NCBI RefSeq assembly: GCF_902362185.1
Contig: NC_044509.1
Location: forward strand, 15,747,366 to 15,811,365
Reading direction: 5' to 3'
Source of the DNA: Chanos chanos
Taxonomy: Eukaryota; Chordata; Actinopteri; Gonorynchiformes; Chanidae
DNA length: 64,000 nucleotides
Shown: in pieces, positions 1 to 11,700 of the stretch
Position numbering within the stretch: the first letter of the stretch is position 1
Layout: the number at the start of each line of letters is the position of its first letter
Translations under genes and position numbers: made by a program
The notes under the pieces: generated by a model
What the model saw: the letters and a program-made list of their open reading frames with translations, nothing else
Told to the model about the DNA's origin: nothing
Databases searched by the model: none

Positions 1-281
1 GACTTTGACAAGGGCCAGGTACATGTGGACGGCTTCCAGGGCCATCCACGTGAAGGAAGCCAGCAGGAAGTAGTGCAGGAAGAAGGCAGTGGAGATGCAG
101 AGCCCCACTGCGTCTTTGTACAGGGCCAGCCACGCGTCCAGCAGGAAGACCAGGTTCAGCATGAGGAGAGCCAAACACAACTGGATCAGGATCTTGGACG
201 GAATGTCCTTCCGGAGTTTCCTGATGAAGCAGGAAAATACGAGTTGGATCGACTCTTGGGAACCATATAAAGAGGTTCATG

Positions 282-322
<41 letters not shown>

Positions 323-714
323 TGTGTGTGTGTGTGTGTGAGAGAGACTCACCCAAAGGCCAGGTAAGTGAGCAGAGTGACGGAGAGAAAGATGGCAGAG
401 ATGCCACAGCCGATATAGGTGATGTAGGTAAGAATGATTGACTGCAGACGGCTGGTCACGCCTTCTCTGGAGATATCCTGGGAAGGGACAACAGAAAAAA
501 AAAAAAAAGACCATCAGGCCTATGTCTCTACCTCCCTGTCTCCTGGTCAATCAGAGCCAGTTGGATCTGATTGGCTAATCACCTTGTTACCTAATCACTG
601 TGTGCACCTGTCCTCAGTTTGCTTCCTCATCATGCCTGTGTATATATGGCCCTGTGTTTTCCTGTGTGGCTTGGCCAAGTCTTTTATTGCTGATAGTACT
701 GAGTCATGCCCTGT

Positions 715-783
<69 letters not shown>

Positions 784-1690
784 TAGCCCTGTTTCCTCTG
801 TTAGACCTGCTCCCTCTGTTAGACCTGCTCCCTCTGTTAGACCTGTTCCCTCTGTAAGCCCTGTTTCCTCTGTTAGCCTTCCTGTGTAATGACCTGATCT
901 TGCTACCTGACTTTTGATCTGGCCTGTCCCCAGTGTCCTGTTCTGAGGACCGGACCCTGCCTGTTTATTGACTCAGTATCTGGGTTATGAGTTGGATTAA
1001 AGATGTGCCTGCACTTGTATCCACTTCTGTCTTAATTTGTGAGGCAGACACTGTTCATCAAAACTGAACAAAAAAATCATCTGCCAAATGCCCCATAATC
1101 TACTATCTTACATCACTGATTAAAGATGTGCCTGTCCCTGAGTGTGTCACTGAGGGACTATTTGTTGATTTCTCTGTTGGTTGGGATTATTGTGAAGTGT
1201 GGGTCTTGTGAGGGGTTTCTGTGTCACTCACCAGCAGTATGCCAAAACTAGTGAGATGGCCACACCCACACACTGTCTGATTGGCTGTGCTGTTCCTCAC
1301 CGTGCAGTTATCAGAGCTCCAGCCTCCAGAACCATCTGATGAAAAAAAAAACCCCACCACTGTTTACTACAGCAGGAGCCAGAGTATAACACTCATAATC
1401 ACACAACGACCAACAAACATGTACACACATGACAACACAGACATCAAACCGCTTGAATCAATAGGTTAATTGTAAAGCAAACTCAAAAGTGAAATCAGTA
1501 TAAAACTGGTAAATTTTTGAAGTGAGCAAACAGGGTTTTTTTTTTCTTTTTTCTTTTTGAGGAATTTCAAACTCTGTGAATAGAGACACCTCAAGGACCC
1601 AAAGCTGGGTTTTCTCCAGAGGGCTGAAAGTAAGTCGCCTTTTAATCTTGTCAGTTGCTCTGCCTTTTATCTAAGCTGTTTTTATTGGAA

Positions 1691-1728
<38 letters not shown>

Positions 1729-3466
1729 GATTTAAGGACTCAAATTATTCAGTCTTTACATTATTATTAGTAGTAGTAGTAGTAGTAGTAGTATTGTTGT
1801 TGTCATTAATATGTATTATGGGTGCAACATGACATTGTAATTTAAAGTAACTGGTCCCTCATGTGCCAAATGCTCAGGTTGAAAATGAAAATAACTCACT
1901 ATTTAGACTGAAATCCCAGAACACACAGAGAGATGAATAATTCTCCTACGGAGAGAAAGAGAGAGAGAGAAAGACATATTGAAGACAAATCAGGACAGTG
2001 TGACATTATGAGAGCTGACTGATATAAAGTCAGAGACACTGCCAAAGGGCAACCAATTAAAAAACAATTTAAAAAAAAAGCTCAGAGAGATAAGCTCATA
2101 AGCTCTAGGATAGGAAACGAATATGACTAAGCAAAGGTGCATGACAAACTCAGTCAGCATTACATAACTAAGTCAAGTCAGCTCATTACGATCATATGAA
2201 CGGGACTTGTATGACCCTATTGGTCTGTACAGCTGTCAGTCAATGTGCTTCTCCACTCACAGCGGTTTTCACTCACCAGAATGGGCTCAGTGTGCCTGAG
2301 GGTGATGATTATGTCCTCTGTTAGCCCACTGATTGACAGGTTGGCCACACTGGTTCCCAGAATGCCACTAATCACCTTACGCTCTCCCAATGCTTTGTCC
2401 TACACGAGAGGGTGAGCCAGAGGTTAGTAAAGCATGAGTGATGTGACCTCTGACGACAAAATCCCATCAACACATCGAGTTTCACATGTTAGTAACAGCT
2501 GAAGGAAGGAGGAGACATTGTTGACATGAGACCCCAGGACATATGTGGAGTGGATACTGGGGAGAAAGTGCAGTCACCTGGAAGAGGACGCTCGTCTGGT
2601 AGAAATTGAACTGTGCCCTGGAGGCCAGCGCCTGCTCCTCAGGGGAGAGGTTTTCAGTTAGGGAGGAGGGAAGTGTGATAGAACCTTGTGGAACCTGGGT
2701 CTCAGTGCTCCTTCTCCGTCTGGAACCACCGCTGATCTAAATGCAATGATCACAGCATTGAACATCCAGTTCAGTTCAGTTCAACTTGATTCGATTCAAT
2801 TCAATTCAATTCAATTCAGTTCAGATCAGTTCAATTCAGTCAGATTCAACTGAATTTTATTTGAATAGCTCTTTTTACAAAAGATAGAAATCACTGAGAC
2901 CAAGCAAGCAATTTTCACATTAGAAAGATAAAGCGCTTTTTAAAACAAACATTTAAACAAAAAAAGGGGGGCTTTTAGACCACGAAGCGTGAGGAGTTTC
3001 TTTGTTCTAAGGTCTTACCTGCACATTGGAGGGGTCTGTGATGGAGAAAGACAACTGCTGGAACTGTGTACCATCTACTCGATTCACAGCGAGAGCGAGA
3101 GAGTCGGCGAGAAGAGTTTCGCTCTGGTCCTGAACAATCAGCTTCAGACCAACAGTGTCCACAATACCAATGATCCTGAGAACAAGGAAAGAAAAACAAG
3201 AGCAGACAAGAGAGGGAAAGAGAGGGAAAAACAATAACGAAAAATTTCAATTAGCAGACTTTTGATTTTACTGTTACAATGACTTAAGTCTTTGTGTGTA
3301 TCCAGATTTGGAGATGAACATTTCTGTTAGTGTAAATTAAAGTTAGCGTCAGTTTGGCCTTTTGATATTCTGGGATGGAATACCATAGTTTGGATTACCA
3401 TCTATTTGTGACACATTTGAGACAGAGATAAAGGAGCTAAGTGTGACTTTAACTGAGTGAATGATC

Positions 3467-3512
<46 letters not shown>

Positions 3513-5531
3513 GCGGGAGGAGGCAGCCAGTGCGTCAGCGGAGGCATTGAGCAGGTTGCTGACGATGTTGATAATGATTTGCCCTTGTTCGACAGTAATG
3601 TTTGGCCCTTTCAGCAGCTCCTCCAGTTCAGAGACCAGCTCCTCGATCTCTGAGGAATTCAAGGACGCCGCTCTCGAGCTCAGCTCAAGCAGCTGGTCCT
3701 CCAGAGGCACTGCCGTGGTGGAGAAGACTACAGGGTCCGTGAGAGAACAGATGAAGGTCATTAAGAAAGCAGGCGTTTGGCTATAGTGATGGTCTTACCG
3801 TATCATCTGACATCACCGTAACATCTAACATGACGGTAACATCTAACATCACCATAATATCTGACATCACCGTAACATCTAACATGACGGTAACATCTAA
3901 CATCACCATAATATCTGACATCACCGTAACATCTAACATGACGGTAACATCTAACATCACCATAATATCTGACATCACCGTAACATCTAACATGATGGTA
4001 ACATCTAACATCACCATAATATCTGACGTCGGCATAATATCTGACATGAGCTTCTAACGCCACACACAACCATGGCATCTTACAACGATGTACCCGTGCT
4101 TGTTGATGTTGAAGTCTCCGTCGTGTAGGAGGTGGTTGTTGGTTCTGGCGTGGTGTAAGTGGTGGTTGTTGGCTCTCTTGTTGTGTGAGGAGAGAACGTT
4201 GACATGTTAGCCGTGGTGGAGTGGTTTGCGGTGAGCGGCGTGGAGTTTTGGGCAGTGGTGAGGTGAACGGTGGTTGAATTAACTGTCATTGTGTTATTCT
4301 CTGGTTCTGTGGTTGTGATGCTCATGGTGGCGTTGAGAGTGGTTGTAGGAGGAACGGTTGTTGTGAGGTCATGTTCACAGCTGTCGCTCAGAAGCACAAC
4401 AACACCGCTTCCATTTTTACTGAAAAAAAAAGAGAAAAAAAAGTTAAAAAAAAAAAAAAAACCCTATAGAGAAGCCAATGTCAGTTTCCGTGTTTGAGAA
4501 CATTCACAATGGACGCCGATAAGAATGTTCCCTCTCTGATCCATCACACAATGTGATTTTACGCTCTGCATTTCAGGAACAGATAAAACAATAAAAGGAG
4601 AAGTGAGTTGGAATTGTGTCATTTACTAACCATTTGGCCAGGTCCAGAACACTGGGGTCAGTAATCTCACAGAGCTGAGAGTTACTGATGCTCACAGATA
4701 TCACAGTCAGATTGGACTTAAAAGGGTCTTGTGTCAAACCGCCTGTCCAGCCGCATATCGCTAACAGGAGAAACAAATCAAAAAGTATGTGGTCTGTGAT
4801 TATCTAAGCATGTTCCTACACACACAAAGACACACACACACACGTAAACTCGCTCATACACATATACACATACACAAAAACATAGAACATTTAAGCCTAA
4901 TCCATGTGAATGCAGATCTAGACTCCTACAGTGTAGCACCAACCTGCTCTTTCGACCTTCCAGTCTGAGGTGATCCCAGGCCTGTTCACGAGGGCTTCTC
5001 TTAACGCTTGACTGACAGCACATAAATCCACCTGCTGTTTCAGCCTGATCACCACTATGCAGTTCTGCAGGCTAAAGAAAATGAGAACACACACACGTGT
5101 GTGAGCAAACACCATTCTGTGACTATACTTGGTACGCAGAACATGTACAAACATGTACACTCTGGTAAATAAAAATAAACCTGTATATTACAACTCAAGT
5201 TTCATTCTGTTATTTACACGCTGAATATGAAAATGATCATTTTGAGAGTCATTCATATCTTTGTATTTGATCACCAATTGTTATGGTTGTTGTGAATTTC
5301 TTTATTTATCTTTTTATATGATAGAAATGTAATGGATTTTTTTTTTCACTAAACTTACTTTATATTTGTGCTAGTGCAGTATTCCCAAGATCCCTGTGTG
5401 AAGCAAAGGAAAAACAATTAGAGTCTGCTAGCAAAATTCCGTCTCCAGAAATATTTTAGTCCGGAATAAACCCAGAATCTACATTACCTCAAAGACATCT
5501 GAGATGTTTGGACAGTGGCCACTAAAAAAAA

Positions 5532-5580
<49 letters not shown>

Positions 5581-6076
5581 CAAAGAGAGAGGGAAAAAAG
5601 AGAGAGGGGGGATTAGATCATTCACAGTCATGTCCATAACAATTACAGAAGAGCAAAACTGTTTTTAGTTAATACACTGACAAAAGATGATTGACAGTTC
5701 TTACCTGTTGCACAGTGGCACTGCTGCTTGGCTTAGATTATTAATCTGAGGACAGATCAGAAATGTCATCAATATCTTGTTGATATGAAGTTTCATTTGA
5801 GGAAAACACACACAACAACCCACTCAGCTTTATACTGTCAATACCAGAACGCACACCTGGGGCGTGTTCAAGAAAGTGTGTTTAGTGAAAACTCAGAGTT
5901 AGTTAACTCAGAGTAAGTAGTAAAGCTCCTAATAGAAGAGCCTTATGGCTTTGTTTTGCTAGTAGAATGAAGCCACAGGGCTCCTCTATTAGGAGCTTTA
6001 CTACTTACTCTGACTTAATTAACCCCTACAACCCCTGGGGTGTATTCAAGAGCTTTCTGGTATACACCCCTGTACA

Positions 6077-6125
<49 letters not shown>

Positions 6126-8072
6126 CTCACCATGGTATGAAACTGTGAAATACTCATTTGCTTATTGGTCACATTCACTCTCCAGCTATAGTAGGCAGCT
6201 GTAAAAAAAACAAAAAACACACACACACACACACACACTCAGAGAAGAGTAATAAATCTCACACACATACAAACACAAAGATACACAAACAGAGAGAGAG
6301 AGAGGAGAGAGAGAAACAGAGAGAAACAAAGAGAGAGAAACAGAGATAGAGAGAGGGACAGAGTGTTTGGAATGAATAGTGTTATGTCCTGACCTGAGCC
6401 GGTGCAGTAATCTGAACAAGTGCAGGAATTTCGCGGCAACTCTACAAAAATAAACAACAAACAAACAAAGAAACAAATGAACCAAAACACGTTGATGCCT
6501 TCAAGCCGATGAGAACTCAGTCAGGCCACACTCAGTGACCTCACTGACTTGTGACGACATGATGTTGTCCAATAAACCATAGGTTATTGCTCAGGGACCT
6601 TACGGAGCTGAAGTGAAGTGCTGTGTAGACTGATCCTTTTGTCGTCTTAAGTAAGGGCTTGCCTGGCCCACTGAATACATTCTATCAGGAGAGAGATGAA
6701 GAAATGAAATCTCACCTTCATCGTCAATCTGAGGACAAGTTGGCTGATTTGCAGTCAACAGAGGCACATACACAGCTGAGCTATTCCCACTGCTGGAAAA
6801 AAACAAACAAACAAATAGAGAATATACAATGAACAGGCGAAAGAAATTGGACAACAAGACATATAAATTTAATCTATGTACGTTTAGATTATATTTTTAT
6901 CTCATGTTGATTTATCTACTGTTTAAAAACAAAACAAAAAAAAAAAACCAGAGTTGTTTGCGGTTACCAGGCGAGAGTGCTGTTGGCACTGCAGACATCT
7001 GAGAGGGGAGAAGAGCTGTTGCACAAGCTGGGGACCGGGTTGACTGAGTTACACAGGCCCTTTGCTGTTCAGCAAAACCACAAACGTCATATTAACGCAT
7101 TCAGCATTCCCACACGTCCAACTGGTCACACAGTTTTAAGTATGTCAACTTTTTATCCCTCAGTCGTCCAAATGCAACCAGTCACATTAAAACAGCTCAT
7201 ATGTATGCGGTGAAAAAAATGATAATAACAACTGCATTTCAGTTAGGTCTCTTAGCGCAGCAACACGTAGAGCATTCTCCAGCAGAAAATAAAAAAACTA
7301 TAGACATGAAATTTCAAATCGGTCAAGTGGAAATGACTGGATGCAATAAATAATTCATCTCCCCAGCAGTTATGGATTCTATCTTAGCTGTTGCACAATG
7401 AGGATACTGGTGACTGAATCTGGATTGAATCTGGATCGAATCTGGATCGACCATACACACCCACTGTGTCGACTCTGTCATGGACAACCACGCCGCGGAA
7501 GATGGAGGTCACTCCTCTCTTCACTACGCTGTCGCGGATGCAGCAGGCCTGAACAGGCTGACTCACTTTCAGCAGGACTACACAGTCTGTCTTTCTGATG
7601 GAACCCAATGCACAAGACCAGTTAAAATTCAATCGCTGTGTAATGAGTGATTAATTAGACACAGATTAAGAAAAATGACCACTTACATTATTTCAGTTTT
7701 TTGTTCACATATGACCTCGGCGTCCTTGAATTATAAAAACACGCAAAGGTTCTGTTTTAGCATTTTTCATCAAACACAAGCAGAAACTCAAGAAGAGGTA
7801 AGGCATGCAGAAGAGACATTGTAGGTGTTGTTGTCATGAACTTGTGTGTGTGTGTGTGTGTGTGCACATGTGTTTGTTTGTGTATTGTACCATATCACCT
7901 TATTCTTGTGCCATTTCGAGAACTATTTGTAACATATATATAGAGAAAAACTGCCTTAGTGGAGAGGGAGAGAGAAAGAGGGAGAGAGTGAGAGAGAGCG
8001 AGAATGAGAGAGAGAGAGAGTCAGAGAGAGTGAGAGAGAGACAGAGAGAGTGAGAGAGAGAGAGAGAGAGAG

Positions 8073-8107
<35 letters not shown>

Positions 8108-8155
8108 GAATGAGAGAGAGAGAGAGAATGAGAGAGAGAGAGAGTCAGATAGAGT

Positions 8156-8190
<35 letters not shown>

Positions 8191-8194
8191 TGAG

Positions 8195-8235
<41 letters not shown>

Positions 8236-10671
8236 TGTGCTTACTTGAAAGATGCTGACTGCAGATACGTTTCCAGTCCTGTGCAGAGCAAACAAAAAGC
8301 CATTTATAACAAAAGCATTTGGCATAAAAGAGCACCGGAATGTTCTATTCAACCCAGCATGTGTTTGAGTCTTGTAACTCCCATCCCATTATGTAGCACT
8401 AAAGAACAAAATCAGAGGCATATAATGGCTTTTTATGAAGGACATAAAGTGTACATTTACATCAGACAAAGTAATAGTATGGTTTAGGCGTTGAGTGTCA
8501 GATAAAGTAAAATTCAATAATAACAGTATGGTTTAGGTGCTGAGTGTTAAAGACAGTGATGTTCAGTAATACCAGTGTAGTTAAGGTGTTGAGTGTCAAA
8601 TACAGCAATGTTCAGTAATAACAGTGTGATTTAGGTGTTGAGTGACAAATACAGTATGGTTCAGTAATAACAGTGTGATTTAGGTGTTGAGTGTCAAATA
8701 CAGTAATGTTCAGTAATTACAGTGTGATTTAGGTGTTGAGTGTCAAATACAGTATGGTTCAGTAATAACAGTGTGGTTTAGGTGTTGAGTGCTTGACCGA
8801 GGGCACTGTGGTTAAAAAGTGATGGACTGATCACGGAACTGAACACTCACAGAGAAGCCGGGGAAGGACAGCTGCTCAGCTGAGTCTGGAACACATTGTT
8901 CAGCTGAAAGAAGAACAATGAGATGTCAAAAATGTTCACGCTCAAGACATTTGTCCGCCACTCCCCTCCACCCCCATCACCCTCAACTTTTCACTATCAG
9001 TTATTGTCTAGATGGTGAAATATGTCTTTCTGCTGCTCTAGGCTTTTCCTGCTTCAACACCCTGACTCTGATGAAATCGGCTTTACACAACAACAGCAAA
9101 AAAAAAAAAAAAAAAAAGAAACGTTATCAGATAAGTTATTACTATTTAATCAGCATTTTCCTCAGATACGATAGAGTTATTTCTGTACCCACCCAAGCAG
9201 ACACGTTTAACTCTGTCTGTGGAACTCCAGTCACCTCAACTCTAACAGTCATCCAGTAATAGGCAGCTGTTAGACAAAAAACAAGTCATCAGAAAAATAA
9301 TGGTGCTTCTTTATTGTTTCTGAAGAATTAAAAAGTTGCGCGATAGCTTTATCCGCTGCATTCGTTTATGAGATTAACACAGGAAATTAACCAGTGAAAA
9401 ATTAAATTTCATACAATATAATTTTTCTTAAAAAAATAAATAAATAAAAGTTTTCACTTTTTCAGAGTCAGCACATATCTGCACATGCCAAAGTGAATGC
9501 GTTTAAGAGAACAGTGGAAACAGACTGTACTTACACTGATTGGAACAAAACTGTGAGAAGCTACATGGCGGGTCAACTGAAAAAGGAATTAAAAAAAAGA
9601 TAAAGAAGAGGAGAAGCTGTTTAGAAACACCAGAAAACAGGTTTCTCATGAGTAATACAGACACGAAAGGCTTTCTAATCTAAATGTAATCCAAAGAGAC
9701 AGAGTGGGTCTAAAAATAGTGCAAAATACTGATATCATATTTCAGAAGACAAAAAGTACCCCTCGCAGGTTTTCTCAAAATTGCACAATGGCCCTTTTAC
9801 AGAACATACGCTCATTGTCTGCCACTGAAATACCTGTTCCAGAAATAGGTATTTCAGTTCAACATCCCCATTATTTCTCTGAGGACATTTTGACGAACCA
9901 TGTCTCATAGTTTGTTTTTTTTATACAACCAATTTGTCAGACTTTCACTCTGCAAGTGTATTTATTATCCCATTCTTGACAAATGCAAAAGTATTACCTC
10001 AACTCTTATAAAGAGTGAATTACAAAATGTTTTGTGTGAGACTCTGAGATACTCTGAGACTGGAAGTTAACAATAAACTTTTTTTTGTTGTTGTTAACTT
10101 TTCCACACAAATTTTCACTCTATATGTAAGCAAGAACTGTGAGAGAACTGATAAGAGTTCAGTCTTGTTCATATAGCAATAAGAAGCTCAGACAATGTCA
10201 ACTTTGTCTCTTTCTCTACAGATGTTGGCATATACTTCCTGTGATTGAAACTGGATCTTTCTCTCTCTCTCTCTCTTGTCCATGTCTGCCTGTCTGTTTG
10301 TCTGTCTGTCTGTCTCTCTCTCTTGGTCTGTCTGTCTCTCCCTCTCTTACTCTCTCTGATCATCTCTTATGTACAAATGTATCTGACACATTTGCCCTGC
10401 ATCACAAAGAGAAACTCTCCTTTCTCTATTCTCAGGTGAGACATAAACAGGACAGACAGGGTACCTATATATAGACAGAGTGACCTATTGTGTTTCAGCT
10501 ATTTCCAAGCTATGCACTGAATGATTTCAGGTCAGCCTGCCACAGCCTAACAACTATATAACATTTCAAAAACCATTCACTCAAGGGACCTGTCAGATGC
10601 TTAAGCACAAGCCATTACATAAGTGCCAAAATCAGCCTATAGCATGTTTCCTGTCTCTTCAAAAAGAAGAC

Positions 10672-10746
<75 letters not shown>

Positions 10747-11106
10747 CCACAAGGTAATACAGCAACTGGGGAGACATCCTTGGAGTCTCAAAGAAACCTT
10801 TTGACCAGAGCAATTTACTGTATATTTTTGTCAAATCGTAACAGTGAAAAATAGATTGTTGTTGGCCTCTGACAGTTGTTTTTGATCTTCTGGATTCTTT
10901 TTTGTTGATGCGGAATGAATAGACAGACAGGCCATTATAATCCTGATGCAGTGATGTTTTCCTCACACAGGTGTGCCCTGTTGAACGGTGTGGAGATAGC
11001 ATGAGACCTCACCTGCTTGGGAAAGTAGGACCAAGTTGAATAGCATGAGAAGACAGAGAAGTTCCCTGTGTGTTGTGCTTCCATGACACAACATATGTTT
11101 ATCCAT
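1..11106 (-). CDS. Adhesion GPCR, ADGRG2/ADGRG4-like (3' end outside window)
   Basis: Cell-surface receptor with a large ectodomain, GAIN/GPS autoproteolysis domain and 7TM region. I joined 25 coding exons: 11106-11013, 9576-9535, 9266-9193, 8903-8851, 8278-8245, 7724-7687, 7594-7461, 7064-6968, 6792-6716, 6441-6394, 6198-6131, 5745-5705, 5521-5488, 5393-5359, 5071-4944, 4760-4631, 4419-4094, 3727-3511, 3175-3019, 2736-2578, 2399-2277, 1945-1900, 1335-1232, 477-353, 220-1. All phases agree, giving 868 codons before the window edge. Order: signal peptide (start [10 protein letters not shown], hydrophobic to about residue 31), two homologous Cys-rich units (about 32-215 and 215-385), Thr/Ser-rich stalk (about 386-485), GAIN (about 485-753) with GPS motif LCVFWDF...[10 protein letters not shown], then TM1-TM3. 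The block [18 protein letters not shown] and the TM3 motif [19 protein letters not shown] are close to GPR64/GPR112. Which paralogue it is cannot be settled here. The ATG follows a good acceptor at 11111 with a UTR exon further upstream. Confidence 0.88.
540..1030 (+). mobile_element. Possible old solo LTR with internal minisatellite
   Basis: Intronic sequence with a CCAAT/TATA-like upstream part (near 630-660) and a short terminal stretch of the type GATTAAAG followed by a CACTTG motif, as in many fish LTRs. It is interrupted by (TGTC)n and an 18-bp repeat. No internal coding region is seen nearby, so it would be a degraded fossil of uncertain family. Confidence 0.22.
717..880 (+). repeat. 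(TGTC)n microsatellite followed by 18-bp minisatellite
   Basis: About 16 TGTC units (717-782) run directly into five to six 18-bp units of the type GTTAGACCTGCTCCCTCT. The period is a multiple of three, which keeps a reading frame open through it by chance. Confidence 0.85.
1232..1945 (-). other. GPS autoproteolysis motif exons of the receptor
   Basis: Two exons (1945-1900 and 1335-1232) encode [10 protein letters not shown] followed by [10 protein letters not shown] and [13 protein letters not shown]. This is the four-Cys, two-Trp GPS pattern. HL/T is the canonical self-cleavage tripeptide, so the receptor is predicted to split into N- and C-terminal fragments, leaving a tethered agonist starting TSFGILL. 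Confidence 0.9.
2762..2885 (+). repeat. (ATTCA)n-type repeat with conserved fish tail
   Basis: Imperfect ATTCA/GTTCA pentamers (2765-2845) are followed by ATTTTATTTGAATAGC and CTTTTTACAA, a combination common at ends of dispersed fish repeats. It lies in a receptor intron. Family not assigned. Confidence 0.4.
3804..4053 (+). repeat. Minisatellite, 54-bp higher-order unit of three 18-mers
   Basis: The 18-bp subunits ATCTGACATCACCGTAAC, ATCTAACATGACGGTAAC and ATCTAACATCACCATAAT recur in fixed order, giving a 54-bp super-unit about four times over. It lies in the intron between the mucin exon and the first GAIN exon. Open frames on both strands here are a consequence of the 3n period. Confidence 0.9.
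4094..6441 (-). other. Receptor ectodomain unit B (eight exons) ending in mucin-like stalk
   Basis: Exons 6441-6394, 6198-6131, 5745-5705, 5521-5488, 5393-5359, 5071-4944, 4760-4631 and 4419-4094 (48, 68, 41, 34, 35, 128, 130, 326 nt) have the same phase series as unit A. Matching motifs are [53 protein letters not shown] and [11 protein letters not shown]. The last exon continues into about 100 residues rich in Thr, Ser and Pro with several NxT/S sequons, a likely O-glycosylated stalk. Such stalks are known from several adhesion GPCRs. Confidence 0.8.
5857..6068. mobile_element. Palindromic MITE-like element, copy 1
   Basis: Long fold-back: the arm containing AGTAAGTAGTAAAGCTCC pairs with GGAGCTTTACTACTTACT around a short centre near 5955. 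The outer ends carry GGGGCGTGTTCAAG and GGGGTGTATTCAAG/CTTTCTGG motifs. It has no coding capacity. A related copy lies at 16538-16690. Likely a non-autonomous DNA element inserted in a receptor intron. Confidence 0.65.
7960..8233 (+). repeat. (GA)n-rich purine tract
   Basis: About 270 bp of nearly pure purine on the plus strand, dominated by GAGAGA with TGAGAA and CAGAGA variants. It sits next to the 34-nt receptor exon 8245-8278, where it forms the start of the following intron in the minus-strand gene. Confidence 0.9.
8470..8792 (+). repeat. Minisatellite of about 57 bp, roughly six units
   Basis: Repeated blocks of the type AGTAATAACAGTGTGATTTA followed by GGTGTTGAGTGTCAAATACAG. Units diverge by a few bases and small length changes. 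It is intronic in the receptor gene. Confidence 0.85.
10664..10746 (+). repeat. (GAAA)n microsatellite
   Basis: About 20 uninterrupted GAAA units within the first large receptor intron (9577-11012). The rest of that intron holds a CT-rich tract near 10260-10360 and no recognisable exon. A shorter (GAAA)n lies at 5533-5580. Confidence 0.9.
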
Positions 11107-11582
11107 GGTCCTGAAAAAGCAGCATGTAAGATATTGAGTGACTCTTGCTTGCATGTTGACTTGAACACATTAATAACCACATGACAAGTCTTGAGGACTA
11201 TATGACAGTGTAACCATAGTGCTGATAGAACATTAATACAGTCACACTGGTGCTCTGTTAGAACTCACTGAAGTTTCCTGGGGTTCTTACTTAACATCTG
11301 TTTAAGTATTGGTATCTCATTGATGAGAGAACCATTACCAGCTGAACAAAAACTCTTTAAATACATTGATAATTTATCAGTACAACAATGAAGCCAGTGC
11401 AAACTTGAGTCTGGTTTAGTTAGTCATTTCTCAGTATGCAGTCAGCAAATGGGACCGTTATGTATAGAATTCAGTGTTTAACTAAACGCAGTAGAAACCT
11501 CTTCATTTGTTTGCATGACAAGCTCAAGAATAGGTGGAAAAAAAGCAGAAGTTTAGCCCTGTCTTTGTGGCTGTAGCTATTA

Positions 11583-11590
11583 CTCACACA

Positions 11591-11665
<75 letters not shown>

Positions 11666-11700
11666 GTGCATAAGCACAAATACACACACACACACACATT
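11583..11700 (+). repeat. (CA)n/(TACA)n microsatellite
   Basis: CA dinucleotides interrupted by a short TACA block. It lies upstream of the receptor start codon, in the intron preceding the first coding exon if the UTR exon near 12.75 kb is right. I see no gene in 11110-12750 otherwise. Confidence 0.85.

Larger units (their letters stand above)
6716..9576 (-). other. Receptor ectodomain unit A (eight exons)
   Basis: Exons 9576-9535, 9266-9193, 8903-8851, 8278-8245, 7724-7687, 7594-7461, 7064-6968 and 6792-6716 (42, 74, 53, 34, 38, 134, 97, 77 nt). Start/end phases are 1-1, 1-0, 0-2, 2-0, 0-2, 2-1, 1-2, 2-1. Recognisable short motifs are [50 protein letters not shown] and [13 protein letters not shown]. 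Unit B repeats the scheme. I do not recognise a named domain; extracellular location follows from the signal peptide and N-glycosylation sequons. Confidence 0.8.

Noticed and set aside
3781-4078. Repetitive open frames on both strands
   Set aside because: By-product of the 18-bp minisatellite in an intron.
7900-8352. 150-codon Ser/Leu-rich minus-strand frame
   Set aside because: Translation of a GA/CT tract. Only the 34-nt exon at 8278-8245 within it is supported, and in a different splice context.
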